Below, in pieces: positions 1 through 8,400 of a stretch of 64,000 nt of DNA. The stretch's first letter is position 1. Every line of letters begins with the position of its first letter. A model generated the notes under the pieces. That model saw only the letters and a list, made by a program, of their open reading frames with translations, had not been told where the DNA came from and did no database searches. The translations under genes were made by a program, and so were the position numbers. The stretch comes from VMCP01 sp964415065 (lineage in GTDB: Bacteria; Bacteroidota; Bacteroidia; NS11-12g; UBA955), in NCBI GenBank assembly GCA_964415065.1, contig CAYPYX010000004.1, positions 27,977-91,976 of the forward strand. The letters are read 5' to 3'.

Positions 1-894
1 TCTTCAAATGGAAACGATTTCAACGGAATTCGGACCGTATTCCATTGTTGAGTTACAATGGGCTCGTTGAGCCATTTTGAATCGAATCCCAACCAACATT
101 GTGCGCCCGAATAATCTTCCATGGCCAATGCCAAAGGCAAATTGGTCATAGTGTCAGAAAGTGATTTAAAATGAAGCTCTAAGTAAGCCGTATCCAATAC
201 GGACGACAGATCTTTGGGTTGCCAATTATCCCAACCCATTCCCATTCCCAGCCAAGTACATCCCCCAGAAATTTTATCCCAAGTTAGTCGGAAACTGTGT
301 TTGCCTCGATGTGCAGATTGGTCGGATATTTTCTCTAATTTAACGCATTTTGGCTCCAAACTGATCCAAATATCTTTACCTAAGTCTTCATCCAGAATTT
401 GTAAGGCATAAAACCCATTGATATTTTCAGGTTCCGGTTTCAAAGCTTCATCGTACAATCCTTTTCTCTTGAATTTCCAATTTTTAGATTGCACCAACAC
501 TGTATCCATTCTTTCAAAGTTTTTTGGGGAGGTAGTATCGTTGTCGATTGCAACACTAGAATTCGGGTTGGTTTTTCCCTTTTTGGGGGANNNNNNNNNN
601 NNNNNNNNNNNNNNNNNNNNNNNNNNNNNNNNNNNNNNNNNNNNNNNNNNNNNNNNNNNNNNNNNNNNNNNNNNNNNNNNNNNNNNNNNNAACACCAAAA
701 GTGGCTTTATCAACCCCACTTTTTGAGGATGGGGTATCAGAATCTGCTTTTGTATTCGATTGGTTTTGAAATGCTGTAGTTTGAGACTTATTTTGACTGT
801 AATTTGGGGAAGTTGATTGCGCGGTAAGCAGTCCTAGCATCCCCGAAAACACGACATTCAAAAATCCATGTTTCCAATGATTATCAAAAATCAT
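1..894 (-). CDS. Secreted carbohydrate-binding-like protein, partial (left edge) and interrupted by an N gap
   Basis: The start codon overlaps the stop of the upstream lipoprotein gene in an ATGA arrangement (891-894), which supports this start and translational coupling. The first 25 or so residues look like a signal peptide, followed by a Ser/Asn/Thr/Gln-rich linker. After the 100-N gap (591-690) the minus strand stays open in another frame from 590 to the window edge. I translated this part by hand. It reads as a beta-sandwich-like segment rich in Trp (short pieces such as NWKFKRKGLYDE, SFRLTWDKISGG, LGMGMGWDNW, YLELHFKS), resembling carbohydrate-binding modules attached to glycoside hydrolases. 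The gap has an arbitrary length, so the frame change across it is not evidence of a frameshift. It is the last visible gene of the operon led by the NUDIX regulator. Function beyond glycan binding is unknown, and the family call is inference. Confidence 0.6.
591..690. other. Assembly gap (100 N)
   Basis: Exactly 100 N, the usual placeholder for a scaffold join of unknown length. Unlike the second gap in this window, the two flanks share no obvious duplicated sequence. Real sequence is therefore probably missing inside the carbohydrate-binding-like gene. Confidence 0.95.
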
Positions 895-1901
895 AACTCC
901 AATGGTTTTTTATCTGTAAACATTAAGCAATCTACTTTTGTTGCGGCCCCGCCCATCGATGGATTGGCCAAGTGCAACATGGAAACCATCACTAAGTTGT
1001 TGGGATTATGACGGTTGTTGCCCTTGTTGGTGGCTGGAGCCCCGTTCACCAAATGTGTTAACTCAGAGTATTTTATACTCACTAATTTCCAGCCTTCCCA
1101 AGTTACGCGCATTTCATAGTCGTATTGGTCATCTGCTGACGCATCAAATTTGGAATTGTTGTTGTCATCTTCCCTAAATTGGAATAAAATTCGACTTTCA
1201 TTTACATTGGGAACACCATATACCAAACAGTTAAAGTAAGCATCTTCACCTACATTGGTCAAAGGGAAATGAGTTTGTCCATAAGCAGAAGCAGGAAAAT
1301 CTATCATCCCGATTAGCCAATCCCAGTTAACGGTTCCAGCCATATTTAAGTAAGATCCACCTTCTACTACAAAGGCATCGTTTTTTACTTTGAAATCCAT
1401 GTTTGCTCCCGATTGAATAAACGTAGACCATTTGGTAGAAATTCCGGTTTCAAAGTCGGCGATTTTAAAGCCTTCAGGTTTGCGCAAACCATTTACTCCG
1501 ATGGCCAAATCAAAACTATCTGCTACTCCTTCAATTTTCAACGTAGCCAAACAGGGTTCCGTTCTAAACAACGGAAATAGGGTAGTAGTACCATCCCAAA
1601 TAGCTTGCCCTGGCTCAATTACGCGACTTTTACCCGTTATGAACTTTTGTGCACCAGAGAAATTACCTTTAATTCGGATACTCCAATTGCATAGTTTCGA
1701 AAAAGAAGCGGTGAACTCCGCAGATTCTCCTTTGGAAAAGTCGACCGATGTTTTTGAACATTTGAACGGCGACAACATATTGAAAGTACCATTCAAATCC
1801 TGTAAACTAGGACCATCCATGGTTTTATCTTCGCGCTGACATCCCCCAAAAATGAAAGGAATGATCAAAGAAATTGCGATAAATTGAATTCTATTTTTCA
1901 T
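891..1901 (-). CDS. Lipoprotein of the glycan operon, carbohydrate-binding-like
   Basis: 336 residues. A short hydrophobic signal ends in a lipobox (IFGGC, lipidated Cys near residue 21), so the mature protein should sit in the outer membrane, probably surface exposed. The N-terminal half is an Ig-like region. The C-terminal half begins with a phrase like IADFETG and contains many aromatic residues, a layout seen in galactose-binding-like/CBM domains of glycan-binding lipoproteins. It starts 19 bases after the second outer-membrane barrel gene and overlaps the next gene by four bases, so it is an internal operon member. I do not recognise a named family. Glycan capture is inferred from the hydrolase and the carbohydrate-binding-like gene in the same operon. 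Confidence 0.65.
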   Translation of the reverse strand: MKNRIQFIAISLIIPFIFGGCQREDKTMDGPSLQDLNGTFNMLSPFKCSKTSVDFSKGESAEFTASFSKLCNWSIRIKGNFSGAQKFITGKSRVIEPGQAIWDGTTTLFPLFRTEPCLATLKIEGVADSFDLAIGVNGLRKPEGFKIADFETGISTKWSTFIQSGANMDFKVKNDAFVVEGGSYLNMAGTVNWDWLIGMIDFPASAYGQTHFPLTNVGEDAYFNCLVYGVPNVNESRILFQFREDDNNNSKFDASADDQYDYEMRVTWEGWKLVSIKYSELTHLVNGAPATNKGNNRHNPNNLVMVSMLHLANPSMGGAATKVDCLMFTDKKPLEL

Positions 1902-1920
1902 GTTTTTGTTATTTGGGATG

Positions 1921-3651
1921 TTAGAACGTTAAATTATAAATTATTTGCCATTGATTAATAGCGTATTTGTCATATGTTTTCAAGAAATCTTGATATTTTT
2001 GAGTTTGGTAAATAACCGCTAAATATGCGTTTTCGCCAAAGTTGCATTTTAAACCCGTTGAAAAAATACTGTGTCTTTGGTCGATGTTAACAGGTTTAAA
2101 ATCAATAATTTCTGCATAAATATTGCGTTCTGCTCGGGTTTCATTTCCTTTGCCATAGATCAACGTATACCCAATTAACCACTCCAAATTTGAACTAAAT
2201 TCCCATTCTAAACCAGTAGAGCCTTGAATGAGTTGATAGTCAACGCGTTCAAATTCGAAATCTGAATTTCTAACAGAAGATTGGTAGCTGATCGAATGAG
2301 TTAAATCCAACTTGCGGTTCCAGTGGAAATAATTTCCTAGTTTGTTGGAAAGCTCTAATTTAGACATTCTAAATCTACGCAATTCCTCAGTGCCTTGTCC
2401 ACGGATTTCAGAAAGTTCGTAGTGACTAAAATTCAGCACATTATGTGCACTTCCCAAATTTACCAAACCCTCAGCATAAATCCCCTGACGATTGAATGTT
2501 GCAATTCCGTAAGGCAATACCGGATTTACCATATAATTGAAATCCATTAATTTTGTGGTAATACCGATTCGGTACAACGGAATCTGCCATTGTGCATCTC
2601 CCCATCCAAGTGGACGATCCATTTGAGATTGTTTATATCGATTAAACAAGCCCGATTGAGTGCTATAATCAACACGTTTAGATTGAGCGCCAGGACTTCT
2701 AAAATCAGGTCCAACATTCAAATAACCCAATTTAAATTTCCAAGAATACTTGGATTCTTTGTTTTTGGATTGGGTTGAAATTGCCGAGTGAATAAAATAA
2801 TCATTTAATTCTGGTGCTAACGTGTCATTATCAATTCCAAAAGCAGACGAACCGAATTCGCCTTCAAATTTGATGGGTAATTTGAATTTATTGAGAGCGT
2901 ATTTAAATGAACCGGTTTGAACCGTATTATGATACAACTGATTACTAATTGCGGTACCCGAAACATCAAAAATCGAAGCTAAATTATAAGCTACAACTAG
3001 GTTGTTTCCCAATTTGCTTTCAACCGTTCCGCCACCCATTAATCGTTCCGAGGTCTGAGCAAAATTGGTGGAGTTCAATCGCAGTAAATAACCATTGAAA
3101 TTCACCTCCTTAATAGGCGAATTGAATTCCAATCCCCAATCCAATGAAAGTCCTTGTTGACGCCAAGTATGGTCTTTATAAAAGGACTCGTAATTTACAA
3201 TTTGACGTTGTAAATCGAATACTTTGGGCATGGAGATCAGTTGATCTTCATTGTGATTATACAGGGTAAATGGCGTCTGTTTAATGTTAATATCCCCCAG
3301 TTGATATCTCACTACATCCGCAATAATGCCTTTAATCCACAACTGTCGAATATCGAAAGTAACACCCGCTCCATAAAAACCACCATATTGATTGTTAATA
3401 CGAAACATTCCCAGAATTTCGGTGTTTTTGTTGGGCGTAATGTTGAATCCCAAATCTACCAAAGCATAACCACCATTGTTCGCTTTGGCTGTAGTTTTGT
3501 CTGGGATGCTATCGAATACCTCGATTTGATTGTTGCTCACAATGCTCCGTGCACCACCCGTTACTCGAAATTTGCTGCCTGCTTGTCCCCAAGTATTGGC
3601 CAAAAAACCAATGCTCAAAAGGAAACTCGCTATATGTTTAACTGATTTCAT
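1921..3651 (-). CDS. Outer-membrane beta-barrel protein, second of an adjacent pair
   Basis: About 576 residues from the ATG at 3651. A longer reading from a non-ATG codon at 3699 would overlap the upstream gene and place 16 residues before the signal peptide, so 3651 is preferred. The signal peptide ends near Ala-Asn-Thr-Trp-Gly-Gln. The rest alternates short polar and aromatic strands, with an aromatic-terminated C-terminus (NLTF), typical of outer-membrane barrels inserted by BAM. There is no plug domain, TonB box or SusD partner. It follows the other barrel gene by 11 bases. It may form a pore or scaffold for an exported or imported glycan, but no named family is recognised. Confidence 0.65.
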   Translation of the reverse strand: MKSVKHIASFLLSIGFLANTWGQAGSKFRVTGGARSIVSNNQIEVFDSIPDKTTAKANNGGYALVDLGFNITPNKNTEILGMFRINNQYGGFYGAGVTFDIRQLWIKGIIADVVRYQLGDINIKQTPFTLYNHNEDQLISMPKVFDLQRQIVNYESFYKDHTWRQQGLSLDWGLEFNSPIKEVNFNGYLLRLNSTNFAQTSERLMGGGTVESKLGNNLVVAYNLASIFDVSGTAISNQLYHNTVQTGSFKYALNKFKLPIKFEGEFGSSAFGIDNDTLAPELNDYFIHSAISTQSKNKESKYSWKFKLGYLNVGPDFRSPGAQSKRVDYSTQSGLFNRYKQSQMDRPLGWGDAQWQIPLYRIGITTKLMDFNYMVNPVLPYGIATFNRQGIYAEGLVNLGSAHNVLNFSHYELSEIRGQGTEELRRFRMSKLELSNKLGNYFHWNRKLDLTHSISYQSSVRNSDFEFERVDYQLIQGSTGLEWEFSSNLEWLIGYTLIYGKGNETRAERNIYAEIIDFKPVNIDQRHSIFSTGLKCNFGENAYLAVIYQTQKYQDFLKTYDKYAINQWQIIYNLTF

Positions 3652-3662
3652 TGTCTTGTTTA

Positions 3663-5651
3663 TTAAAAGAAAATTTTGATTTCCAACGTGGATTCCCATC
3701 CTTGATATTGATCTTTGACAAAGCTGCGATCTCGGTAATTCATCCAGCGTTGACGTAAATACAATCCCGCGTTTTTCGACATTTCAATGTCTAAACCCGT
3801 TGCAATTCCCCATCCTTCCTGGTTTTTAGGACGACGAGAAAGAGCATCTACTTGCGTTTCATAGTTGGCGATTATCCGTTCCCATCCAATATAATTGGCC
3901 CATACCACCGATTTAGTCAATGATAAATATCCTTCCAACTGATGGTAATAGGTTCTTAAATAAGCGTCTTCCGTAAATACCGTTACCCAAGATGGTCGAG
4001 ATTGTACCGATGCATACGTTCCTAAATAATACAAATACAAGGTGTGTCCTAATACCGCGGTTTTGTATTTTGAATGAAGTTCTAATGTGTTGAAATGTTT
4101 GATATATTGGGGGATGCCTTTGCTATCGACATCCACTTGATTCACAGTTTCGAAAACCCCGCGATACACTTTAGTTAAATTGGCATACGGGCCAACACCG
4201 GCGGGGAATCCCCAACGCCAAAAACGAGAAAGTGCTAGATTATTAACTGGATGAGAATAAGTAATTTGGGAGGATATTCGTTCCAATTCCTGAGAACGTG
4301 TGTAACCTATGGAGGTTTTTAATTTTCCTAATGTAAACTCCCAATTGAATTCTAGACCCGTTCGGTTATTGGTGGTTTGTCCAACGGGTACCATGGCACT
4401 CGCAAAAGGAGCTAATACCAATTGATCGCTGCTTCCCACCGATGTATTGTTGCCTTCGCGAATGGAAGAATTCCAAAAAACCGATGAGTTATTAAATACC
4501 TTAGGACTGATTCTATAGTAGCGAACCATCAAATCGGATTTTAACCATTTTTTAGGAAGGTTCATTTTCAAGTCCAAAGCTTCACCCCAGCCGCGAGTGT
4601 AGGAAGGGCTGAAATAACGACCAGCTCCAACTTCCCCCGAAAAAAGGAACCCTTTCCAGTTTAAATTATATTCGGCGGTGTGAATATTGTAACCCATACC
4701 TCTAGAAAGTAAACTGTCGGTATAGGTTTGATTGTTAAATGAATTCAAACTGATAAAGTTCTTATTCCAAGATTTCTTGATCTTTCCACCGTATGATTGG
4801 TTGGGCAACGGAGCCATTCCACCGTTCAACTGGGTTTTTCCGAACATACCTACCACTTGAAATCCATGTGGTAAATCGTTGGCCTCAACAATAAATCCTT
4901 GAAACGCTTGACGTCCCCAACGGGTATCTTGGTTCAATGCTCCTTGAGTATAGAATGTATTATATCGATCCAGTGCATGTTTGGTTTGGGGATCCCAAGG
5001 ATTGCGTTCAAAAACACTATAACGGTGAAACCCAGGATTGGTATGAAAGGTAAACGGAGATAACGCATACCAATTGATACCACCCGCAATAATGTTCAAT
5101 GAACCGTTTTTGAAATCGTGAGTACCCGTTAAACTAACACCCAAATTCAGACCTTTTACGTTTTCAGTTTGTCCAGCACCAGTCATGGGCGACCAAATAT
5201 ATAAATCTGTTGAAAATCGTGTGTTGGAAGCCAAACTTCCGCTCAAATTCATGGATAATTGTGGAATTTGAGAATCGTCACCAACAAAAATATGTGTAGG
5301 TGTTTGGGCTTGTTCTACATAACCACCTCGCTGAATCATGGCTGTAGCATCCTGTAAAATTCGATAATTAGTGATAAATCGATAGTATCCAGAAACGCTG
5401 AATCGTTCCAAATTGTCCAAAGGTTTCTTTGGAAAAACTCCAAAATCAAATCCTTTAATTTTATTAGTATCTCTTACCAATTCACGAATAAAGGCAGGTT
5501 TAACCTCGGTAGAGAAAGAAATGACAGAGACATTTTGAGCCGATGAGATTGCATCAACACTCTCAGGTGCAATGCTCGCATTTGAATTTTCGTGAAATGC
5601 AAGTTGCAATCCTATGAAAATCAAAATTGTTTTATGTAAAGTTGATTTCAT
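3663..5651 (-). CDS. Large outer-membrane beta-barrel protein, first of an adjacent pair
   Basis: 662 residues with an N-terminal signal peptide (about residues 1-25) and a C-terminus ending in Phe-Phe (KIFF), the usual BAM recognition pattern. The body is made of repeated amphipathic strands rich in Tyr, Trp and Asn. No TonB box or plug is evident, so it is not a SusC-type transporter. The gene starts five bases after the glycoside hydrolase stop and ends 11 bases before the second barrel, within one operon. Together the pair may replace SusC in this locus, which is inference from order alone. Alternatively they could be polymer-export porins. Confidence 0.65.
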   Translation of the reverse strand: MKSTLHKTILIFIGLQLAFHENSNASIAPESVDAISSAQNVSVISFSTEVKPAFIRELVRDTNKIKGFDFGVFPKKPLDNLERFSVSGYYRFITNYRILQDATAMIQRGGYVEQAQTPTHIFVGDDSQIPQLSMNLSGSLASNTRFSTDLYIWSPMTGAGQTENVKGLNLGVSLTGTHDFKNGSLNIIAGGINWYALSPFTFHTNPGFHRYSVFERNPWDPQTKHALDRYNTFYTQGALNQDTRWGRQAFQGFIVEANDLPHGFQVVGMFGKTQLNGGMAPLPNQSYGGKIKKSWNKNFISLNSFNNQTYTDSLLSRGMGYNIHTAEYNLNWKGFLFSGEVGAGRYFSPSYTRGWGEALDLKMNLPKKWLKSDLMVRYYRISPKVFNNSSVFWNSSIREGNNTSVGSSDQLVLAPFASAMVPVGQTTNNRTGLEFNWEFTLGKLKTSIGYTRSQELERISSQITYSHPVNNLALSRFWRWGFPAGVGPYANLTKVYRGVFETVNQVDVDSKGIPQYIKHFNTLELHSKYKTAVLGHTLYLYYLGTYASVQSRPSWVTVFTEDAYLRTYYHQLEGYLSLTKSVVWANYIGWERIIANYETQVDALSRRPKNQEGWGIATGLDIEMSKNAGLYLRQRWMNYRDRSFVKDQYQGWESTLEIKIFF

Positions 5652-5656
5652 AGCAA

Positions 5657-7330
5657 TTATTTAGTTGATGAATTGAAGCTTTCCATGGAGTATTTTTTCA
5701 TGCGCACAGCGGATTTTTTGGAGTCTTTGTCGGATTCGGCCACTTGGAACGGAAAATTTGCATATGCTACTTTGTTTTCGTATTCCATGGTTACAAATAA
5801 TCGATAAGCCCCGGGTTTAGATGGCGCTTTAAAGGAAATGGTATTTGAATTTCCGTTTTTGATGGAAATAGGCACTTCTGCGGCTTCATTTTCAACATCG
5901 CCACCTGCTTTTTTATCGGTACTCTCTTGCAAGCATTTCCAATGGTATTTTACTTTTTTGGGGACGTTTTTACTGGTTAACAATACTGAAGGGATAGTAA
6001 CATTCTGGTTGTTAAATCGCTCTTGGTTAGACTGAGATTTAATGAGGTTGGACTTGGAAGATTCCATTGAGTTTCCATCGGAATTATTCGGCTCAGACTT
6101 CGAAGTTTCTGAAGCAGAGTTGAGTGTGGATGATTCTGAATTCCCGGATGAATTTTTAGAGGTGGTTTGCGTTGAGAAAAGTTGGTATGCCTCGCTGGGA
6201 CTCAGCAAATAGCTGTTTACTGAAGCTGTATGCGCACTTCTAGATGATACAACAATATTCTGATCGGCTTTAGTATTATTGATAAATATCGTTTCGATAT
6301 GAGGCGTACTGGATTTAGCGGGTGAGTTTGACCACGCAATTTGTAAAGCGTCAATGGATTCCGTTTGCTTTCCATCTTTGGAGAATAAGCCGTACCAGGT
6401 TTCTGTGTATTCCTGTTTCTGTCCCCAAAGAAAAACATAAGAACCAACGCAATCACCTGAATAATTCTGAATAAATTTCTGATATCTCCACTGATAAATG
6501 CGCGCTTTTTCACCACTGCTTTGTTCAATGGCTGCCTTCCATTCGGTATTGGGCGACTCCCAATGTCCGTTGGGACCCCATTCGGTGATCATGTATGGTC
6601 CTGTCCATCCGAATTTGCGAATATTTGTGGGTACATTGTCGATATCCCCATAGGTATTCACGCAATACACATCAATGTCTGGTGCTTTTTGCAGTATGAG
6701 TGCGACTTCCAAACTATCCAAACCAGCGGTAACTGTGGATGTTGGATGGTTGGGATCTACTTGATGGGCATATTTTGCTATATCTTGAATGGCATCCCAA
6801 ACGCGTGTGTTTTTATAAAACAGGTCTACCTCATTACCGATTCCCCAAAGAAGAAGCGCAGGGTGATTTTTAAATTCATCGATAACTCGTTTAAAGTGTT
6901 CAAACTGTTTTTGCACTTTGGTTTTATTGCTGTAATCAAAGCCGTGACGTTCGTGTTGCATCCACATACCCAACATTACGGTCAGCCCCCGTGCATGGGC
7001 TTCATCCAAAATTTCTTTAGCATTTTCAATGCCCCAGGTTCTCACTGAATTAGCACCCACTTCCACGGCTAGGTCCATGCGAACCGTTCCACCTGCACCT
7101 TTTACATAATAGGGTTTTCCATCACGGTAGAATTGCCATCCGTTTTGATCCTTTTTAACGGTAACCGGAATAGGTGTGTTCAAATCCACTTGAGTATTTT
7201 TCTCTTTGGGGGATGGAATAGCGGAAATGGATGGAATAGCAGAAAAAATATCCCCCGAAAAAAACGAAAGTGTAGCAATGAAAATGGTCCTGATAGCGGT
7301 TTGGGTAATTGGGAATTTCGGATGAATCAT
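5657..7330 (-). CDS. Clan GH-A glycoside hydrolase (GH2-type TIM barrel) with disordered linker and Ig-like C-terminus
   Basis: 557 residues. The signal segment is followed by a low-complexity stretch (about 31-50), then a TIM barrel at about residues 60-340. Clan GH-A catalytic residues are visible: the acid/base Glu167 in GNE, and the nucleophile Glu250 in ITEWGPNG. The barrel resembles the GH2 'TIM barrel-domain' proteins common in Bacteroidota, but the sandwich domains of true GH2 are absent. A Ser/Asn/Glu/Lys-rich linker (about 385-440) leads to a beta-sandwich domain (about 450-545). The ATG overlaps the regulator's stop codon (ATGA at 7327-7330), so the two are co-translated. Substrate is not evident. 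A beta-glucan or beta-mannan is possible. The protein should act in the periplasm or at the surface. Confidence 0.8.
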   Translation of the reverse strand: MIHPKFPITQTAIRTIFIATLSFFSGDIFSAIPSISAIPSPKEKNTQVDLNTPIPVTVKKDQNGWQFYRDGKPYYVKGAGGTVRMDLAVEVGANSVRTWGIENAKEILDEAHARGLTVMLGMWMQHERHGFDYSNKTKVQKQFEHFKRVIDEFKNHPALLLWGIGNEVDLFYKNTRVWDAIQDIAKYAHQVDPNHPTSTVTAGLDSLEVALILQKAPDIDVYCVNTYGDIDNVPTNIRKFGWTGPYMITEWGPNGHWESPNTEWKAAIEQSSGEKARIYQWRYQKFIQNYSGDCVGSYVFLWGQKQEYTETWYGLFSKDGKQTESIDALQIAWSNSPAKSSTPHIETIFINNTKADQNIVVSSRSAHTASVNSYLLSPSEAYQLFSTQTTSKNSSGNSESSTLNSASETSKSEPNNSDGNSMESSKSNLIKSQSNQERFNNQNVTIPSVLLTSKNVPKKVKYHWKCLQESTDKKAGGDVENEAAEVPISIKNGNSNTISFKAPSKPGAYRLFVTMEYENKVAYANFPFQVAESDKDSKKSAVRMKKYSMESFNSSTK

Positions 7331-8055
7331 ACCGTTAAGTTTTCAGTGGGGAACAAAGGGAAGTTCAGCTCTACACTGAATCCAGAATGAACTAAATTGT
7401 TGTATTTCTTGGTGTTAAATTTATACAATTTTGCAGGTCTATGGGTTACACTCGACTGCTTCATACCCGTATCAGTAAGGTAGTCGAGACTCAGAATTTT
7501 CTTACGGAAATTGCGCACATCGAATTGCGTTTCCAAAATGGATTCGTATAAATTTTGAAGCTCTGTTAATGTAAAGTATTTTGGAAGTAATTCAAAACCA
7601 ATGGGTTGTCGACGAATTTTGGACTTTAGCATATTTTTTGCATACTCCAAAATCTCGTTATGGTCAAAAGGTAAATCAGGTATATCGGAAATGGGGAACC
7701 AAGCGGCCTCTTCTGCCCAGGAAGATGCATGTACATGGTAATCTTCAATTTTAAGTAAAGCGAAATAGGCTACCGTAAATACGCGCCCATAGGGATGTCG
7801 GTTCACTTTACCGAAGGTGTGAATTTGCTCCATATAGACTTTCTCCAAGCCAGTCAAATCTTGGAGTACTTTTTCAGCTGATGAAGTTAGGTCGGTATCG
7901 AGGGCAATTAAGTCGCCAGGCAAGGCCCAACAATTTCGATAGGGATCTGCACCTCGGTAAATCAGTAGGACTTTAAGTCCTGAATTATCGAATCCAAAAA
8001 CGACATTGTCTACGGAAACGGCGGCTCTAAAATACGATTCTAAATTTTGATCCAT
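7327..8055 (-). CDS. NrtR-type regulator: degenerate NUDIX domain plus winged helix
   Basis: 242 residues from the ATG at 8055. A six-codon extension to a TTG at 8073 is less likely. Residues 1-140 form a NUDIX fold, but the catalytic REXXEE helix is degraded (it reads AEKVLQD), so hydrolysis is unlikely. Residues 150-230 form a C-terminal winged helix. This architecture defines the NrtR/AraR family, which senses ADP-ribose or sugar-derived ligands and represses genes for NAD or sugar use. In Bacteroidota such proteins often sit in carbohydrate loci. It is the first gene of the glycan operon and overlaps the hydrolase gene by four bases. A perfect inverted repeat at 8089-8103 just upstream is a likely autoregulatory operator. 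Confidence 0.85.
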   Translation of the reverse strand: MDQNLESYFRAAVSVDNVVFGFDNSGLKVLLIYRGADPYRNCWALPGDLIALDTDLTSSAEKVLQDLTGLEKVYMEQIHTFGKVNRHPYGRVFTVAYFALLKIEDYHVHASSWAEEAAWFPISDIPDLPFDHNEILEYAKNMLKSKIRRQPIGFELLPKYFTLTELQNLYESILETQFDVRNFRKKILSLDYLTDTGMKQSSVTHRPAKLYKFNTKKYNNLVHSGFSVELNFPLFPTENLTV

Positions 8056-8088
8056 AACACCCAGATTAAACAACCTTTGGCGAATATA

Positions 8089-8103
8089 TTGTAAAATTTA
8101 CAA
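8089..8103. promoter_or_regulatory. Perfect 7-1-7 inverted repeat, candidate operator of the NrtR-type regulator
   Basis: The sequence TTGTAAA-A-TTTACAA lies 34 bases upstream of the regulator's ATG, on the only promoter available to the six-gene operon. Its size and symmetry suit a dimeric winged-helix protein. The link to this regulator is inference from position. Confidence 0.5.
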
Positions 8104-8210
8104 TAATTAAAATATGGAACAAAAAATTGACGGTAGCTTACACAAATGAAGAGTAGGGAATAATAATTTTAGAATTAATTTCTCACAACAGAAGGCGAGT
8201 CAAATTTTAA

Positions 8211-8243
8211 TATGCGGATATTAAAAGCGTTATTCTCCGCATA
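8211..8243. repeat. Spaced inverted repeat (TATGCGGA / TCCGCATA)
   Basis: Perfect 8-base arms separated by 17 bases, in the 331-base stretch between the regulator and the adaptor gene. The TGCGG half-site recurs twice more just downstream (near 8247 and 8265). It could be a protein-binding site or a relic of the degraded gene that follows. Confidence 0.35.
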
Positions 8244-8280
8244 ATTTGCGGTTATAGTTTTGTTTGCGGAAAATATTTAA

Positions 8281-8400
8281 ATAAATTCAACTCTTAAAGA
8301 CATTCAAGATCTAATCAAAAATAATATTCTAGTTAAAGACCCAAGTGATGGAAGAAGTACAAATTATGAGTTGGTGTGGACTGAAATTACTTCCCACTAA
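8281..8400 (+). pseudogene. C-terminal remnant of a Fic-family protein
   Basis: A plus-strand frame that is open only from just after a stop at 8278-8280 to the stop at 8398-8400 encodes 39 residues. They match the winged-helix tail of Fic/DUF4172 proteins: a helix reading TLKDIQDLIKNNIL followed by DGRSTNYEL, like the usual 'xLxxLVxxGIL...GRSTxYxL' ending. No Fic motif (HPFxxGNGR) exists upstream, so only the tail survives. It overlaps the end of the convergent adaptor gene by 14 bases. The rest of the 8104-8280 stretch shows no gene. Confidence 0.5.

Noticed and set aside
6521..7048. 175-residue open frame on the plus strand opposite the glycoside hydrolase
   Set aside because: Antisense shadow of a well-supported gene. 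It is rich in Cys, Phe and Ile with no domain, signal or start context.
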